From: Pseudorasbora parva
Lineage: Eukaryota > Chordata > Actinopteri > Cypriniformes > Gobionidae
Assembly: GCF_024679245.1 (NCBI RefSeq)
Contig: NC_090173.1
Coordinates: 24,892,660 to 24,956,659 of the forward strand
DNA length: 64,000 bases
Direction of reading: 5' to 3'
A model generated the notes under the pieces. That model saw only the letters and a program-made list of their open reading frames with translations. It ran no database searches and was not told where the DNA came from. How positions within the stretch are numbered: position 1 is the stretch's first letter; every line of letters starts with the position of its first letter. Both the position numbers and the translations under genes were made by a program. Of the stretch, positions 60,076 to 64,000 are shown one piece after another.

Positions 60076-61056
60076 AAAAGTATTAACAAATACTCAAAGC
60101 TTTTTTTTTTTTTTACTTTAAAATATATGTTTTAATTCTTTTAAATAATTACATGAGTCTGTCTCTGTAGTTACTATCATTAACTAAGATTCTGCGCCAT
60201 GAACTTTGCAAACCCCTGTGAGAACTTGTTCACAAGTGTTCCAGAAGACCACATTTCTTGTCCCCAGTCACACAGATTTCAAAAAAAGGTAATAAGGAAA
60301 TATACTAATCCCAGAGCTCCCACAGTGGACAGAGCGGCTCCATAGTGTGTGGCCTGAAGTTCATTTATTTAGCGCTTGGAATAGCAATGCGTAAACAGTC
60401 ATTTGTCTTAGAGGGATGCGGTGTACACTCCAACAATAAACAATTACTGTCAAAAAATAATAGAAAACATGTTTTTCATTGTTTATTTGATATTGGTTTG
60501 AGTGTGTGCGTTGTCTTGAGGTATAGTGGAAGGTTTAAACCGAGGTGGCCTGACACAGGGGGATAGCTATAAATGTCATGACTCTTGGACATAAATGTTC
60601 ACAGATGCTTGAGTGAGGAAATGTAAAGGCTGACAAAGAACCACACCTATAGCTCACATGACACTGACATATGGATTAATGCTGAAGCTTTAAAACTCTA
60701 CACTATTTGGTTATGTATAACACATTATTTGTAACACATTATTGCACTTTTTTTTCAAATTAGGTTAAGTTTAGTTTTGAATTCATTATTTTTTTATATT
60801 TAACAGCATTACATTTCCAGTTTTATTGCTATTTAGCTGCATTTTTTTAATGCAGACAGGATGTTAAAGTTTTTTACATAGATGTTAAGTCAAAAAACTT
60901 AAGCTAATATTGATTTTTCACATTTAAATATTTTGTATTGTTTTGCATTTTATTTAAATTTAGAGTTGTGAAAATGTAGTTTAGTTTTTTTTTTTTAAAC
61001 ATTCAAAAGTTGTGTTTGATAGTCATTTTTATTTCACATAATGAAAATGTTTTGCT
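60076..61056. other. Non-coding stretch, nothing recognised
   Basis: No supported gene. Several T-rich runs. Confidence 0.35.
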
Positions 61057-61457
61057 TAACTCTTTCCCTGCCAAACACAGAATTTTCCAGGTTTCCTTGT
61101 TTTCACTTTTATATGGTAGAGTCCAGGGATGCTATTACATATCTTCTGAAAGAGTTCATTAAAACTTCAGATTAAAACACAGATGAAGAAGAAGCAGAAA
61201 CCAGCAATATCATATGTAATCATATGGACATGTTAAATAGCACAATCGACAAAACATATTATATCTATTTTAAATTATAGCTATAGGACTGTGAAACTTT
61301 GGGGGTGTTGATGGACTCAATCTACTCTATCGGTGTTTTGATCATCATTCTGAATCTAATCCAGATGTAGTCTTTGATAAAAAATGTAAAAAATCTGGGT
61401 AATGAAATGTACCCATGTGTTGATTAAAAATAAAAGAATGCATGAAGCTAGAATAAA

Positions 61458-61496
<39 letters not shown>

Positions 61497-61688
61497 TTTA
61501 TTTTTTATTTTATTTTTTTAGCAGATGGTGTGTTCTTTATTTGATATTTTGCATGATCAGATATTCATACAACAAAACATTCAAATGGCCATGAAATCAT
61601 TGTGAAAATTATCAAAAACGCTGGCAGGTTAATTTTTTTAATCTTTTTATTTATTTTTATTTTTTTACGCTAGCAGGGAAAGAGTCAA
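61057..61688. mobile_element. MITE-like element with CTCTTTCCCTGC ends
   Basis: The left tip AACTCTTTCCCTGCCA is complemented by the right tip AGCAGGGAAAGAGTC, flanked by TTAA on the left and TCAA on the right. An (ATT)n tract lies inside (61458-61496). No coding region. Confidence 0.65.
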
Positions 61689-62941
61689 TAGTCTCATAAA
61701 TACTCCAGTGTGTATCTTTATGGCAGTGTGGTAAAAAAGAGTTGTTTTTGTGTGTTACCGTATTATTTGTATAATTAAAGTGTTGGGGTGTCCCATGAAA
61801 ACAATGTTTGATTTGTGTGGATTATAGTCCATGTCTGCCAGCTTTTACATCCGCTATATGCTAGTGAACTCTCAAATGTTGACTTTTAGCAGACTTACGC
61901 GTTACAAGTTTTTTTTTTTTTTTGGGGGGGGGATGAATCAGGCTGGATAAGTTTGTATAGTTACTGTAGCATTCACCTTTCAGAAATTGTACCAGTGGGT
62001 TTCATGGCACATTAAACCTAAGCTTTTGATGACTGTAATTTTACATCAATGGACATGGCTGAGCTTGCTATGGAAACACCTCAGTTGGTCTTAATTGCAG
62101 ATCCTATATGGAAGCTTGACATGTTGTGCTTTGGGGAAATTCAGTACATATGGTTTCCTCTTAGCTCCTCTAACCCAATCAGATACGCTCCATTTGGATC
62201 ATTTAGGCAGCCAAACTGCAATGCAGAACAAAGCTGATTTCATACACACCAGCCAATAACAGATGGGAGGGCGATTTTGGGGTCACAGGAAGTGGCATAA
62301 GGTGAGGTTCACCACATTAGGCGACTCAGTGAGTGATAATTGAATAATTGAAAGAGTATGTTGATTACAGGTATATAAATGATGATAGACAAATCTGGTC
62401 TGCTAAGGTAAGAAAATTAATGTTATCATTTGGTCCTGTGTCAGTGTCTCAAATAACACATTGATAACTCTTATTTAGACTGTACATATATACATGCCAT
62501 TACCTCTTGCGAATGAGCATGTGGACATAAACACAAAGACATTCAGGAAATGATTTGACATACCACCATCAGACCAATCAAGGGAGGTAACTCCACATTG
62601 TCACTTTCTTTACGGTTGTTGGACTCAAGTCATGTGATTGGTGACGGCATGTTTGACATGTACCCACAGCCTCAGTGCTGATGTGCTTTTTCGTAGCCAT
62701 GTGGTCTTGTAAAGTCAATGCAAACTTACAATCCTCATATGTCAACTTGTTTAGATTGAGTTGCTCAATTCTCTGAAGCATGAAATCTTTAAAAGCATTC
62801 ATAAGGAGACGGTGAACACAAATTGGTGTCTACGTGGAGCGTTTAAATGAATGCAGAGATTCTAACTCGGGTCCATGGACCCTCAAGGACCGAAATGGAA
62901 AATTTGAACTAAAATAAAAAATAAATATTTTAAAAGTAGGA

Positions 62942-62977
<36 letters not shown>

Positions 62978-62984
62978 AAACAAG
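61689..62984. other. Non-coding stretch with an (ATT)n tract
   Basis: (ATT)n at 62942-62977. A 74-codon minus-strand frame at 62578-62802 contains a possible splice donor but is not convincing as a gene. Confidence 0.4.
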
Positions 62985-63060
62985 TCTCTGTCCCACTTTA
63001 TATTAGTATATTAGGTGGCCTTAACTACTATGTACTTATTGTGCTCATATTGTATTGCAA
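62985..63060. repeat. Interspersed repeat fragment
   Basis: 'TCCCACTTTATATTAGTATA' then 'GGTGGCCTTAACTACTATG', a familiar fish repeat phrase. Class not determined. Confidence 0.35.
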
Positions 63061-64000
63061 AACACTTTTGCTGATATTGAGGTGGTTGTAAATGTGTTGT
63101 ACTTTTTCTTCGCAATGTGATCATCTTTAGATTGTGCACTGGTTTTATGGCACTATTTTGTGTAAAGCTAAACAAACATATAAATAAATTGAATTATAAA
63201 TGTTAAATATATCTTCCTTTATATTTTAATAAGAAAGGATTCATTGCACAAGTGTGAAAACTCTACATGCATGGTAACTCTAGAGTTTTGTTTTGCTGGT
63301 ATAAATAATGTAAATATATAAAAATATATGTAAAATAATAAACATTGCATGGAAATAGCAGATTTTTGTTATGTTTTTGGTGGGGGGTGGTGTATTGCAA
63401 TGATAGATTGTGTTGCATCTAATTGATAAAATTTTACTTACAAAATTGTCATGTCAGCCCACATATTTCAAGGTTTTAAACATTTAAAAAAAAATCCAAT
63501 CTCCACTGGAGCATTTACATGCCTGTCCCCTGAGATTAAAATTTTGTTCTGGTTACATTATGTAAGCTAGGCTTAGAAAAACAATTCTATATGTATATAT
63601 TTTTTTAAACTTGGCCTTATGGCCTTGCCATTCCTGGGAGGCATGAGAGCATAAAACCACTTCCGTATGATTTGAAAGGGAAATGTGGATATGCTGATAC
63701 TGTATCCCGCAGCCTTAATGATGCGTGTATGATTGGAAAAGACATCACTGAACTGTCCGTACCTCTGAAATCAGCATGAGTAGTGATATCAGAAACCCCT
63801 GAAGTACCTTGTCTGGTTTTAATATTTTTGTTAGACGGTTAGACAGCTAGAGCTATCCTGTCTCAAGGAAGCACACAGTAGTCCAACATTATCCAGGCTT
63901 TTTGGCATATGGGATTATTCTTCTCTGTCCCACATTCTTCATTCTGTTTCTGTCTGTTTTCCCCATATTCCTCAAAAGAATTTGAGCAAGAGTGTGTGTT
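63061..64000. other. Non-coding stretch, nothing recognised
   Basis: AT-rich sequence to about 63600, then more complex sequence to the window end. I find no gene. Confidence 0.35.

Noticed and set aside
62578..62802. Minus-strand 74-codon frame with a possible donor (GATTGTAAGT)
   Set aside because: The first part looks mildly protein-like, but no good acceptor or homologous family was recognised, so it is not called as an exon.

Overview
This window looks like a piece of teleost, most likely cyprinid (carp/zebrafish-type), nuclear DNA. The grounds are AT-rich non-coding sequence with long dinucleotide microsatellites, many fish-type MITEs, several Tc1-like transposon remnants sharing the usual fish terminal repeats, an L2-type LINE with the fish 3' tail, a chromodomain Gypsy retrotransposon, and four tyrosine-recombinase (DIRS-like) retrotransposon copies. 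I see no complete host protein-coding gene, no tRNA or rRNA gene and no CRISPR array. Three short splice-bounded open segments (25.37 and 25.76 kb on +, 34.9 kb on -) are the only hints of host or captured exons.

Layout. 1-4.1 kb: non-coding DNA with a 529-bp MITE flanked by a 9-bp duplication, an LTR-like block, an (AT)50 tract and a TTAA-flanked MITE. 4.1-5.44 kb: D1, the truncated right end of a DIRS-like element. 5.4-9.6 kb: non-coding DNA with a MITE and a large palindromic MITE. 9.66-12.29 kb: a Tc1 remnant broken by a TG...CA element (10.01-11.81 kb) and, at its right end, by a nearly intact Gypsy/sushi-type retrotransposon (12286-17430; TSD CACAA). 20.24-24.77 kb: D2, a gag-only DIRS-like element. 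25.96-26.71 kb: a LINE C-terminal fragment and a composite microsatellite. 28.9-31.1 kb: an AT-rich repeat hit by a 361-bp solo LTR (TSD ATGTT) and followed by a second Tc1 copy. 32.8-42.8 kb: mostly unannotated non-coding DNA with microsatellites. 42.83-51.76 kb: D3, a DIRS-like element with gag, RT, RNase H, a methyltransferase-like segment and tyrosine recombinase remains, split by a near full-length L2 LINE (about 43.99-48.10 kb). 52.07-56.09 kb: D4, a second gag-only DIRS-like element in the opposite orientation to D2, sitting in an interspersed repeat whose two halves fix its ends. 56.6-58.7 kb: remnants of another Tc1-like family. 58.7-64 kb: non-coding DNA, microsatellites and MITEs.

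How the parts relate. The Gypsy element has a complete gag-PR-RT-RH-IN-chromodomain set, LTRs that appear to differ at one base, and an 11-nt primer-binding site complementary to its own predicted mRNA start, the hallmark of Tf1/sushi self-priming; its gag start codon reads ATT. All four DIRS-like copies carry an internal complementary region that joins the complements of the two outer ends, as expected for circle-intermediate tyrosine-recombinase retrotransposons. D2 and D4 share a pol-less structure: gag remnants, then about 1.7 kb of related non-coding DNA rich in degenerate GGCCT repeats, then the internal complementary region. This looks like a non-autonomous DIRS family and is the most interesting signal here.
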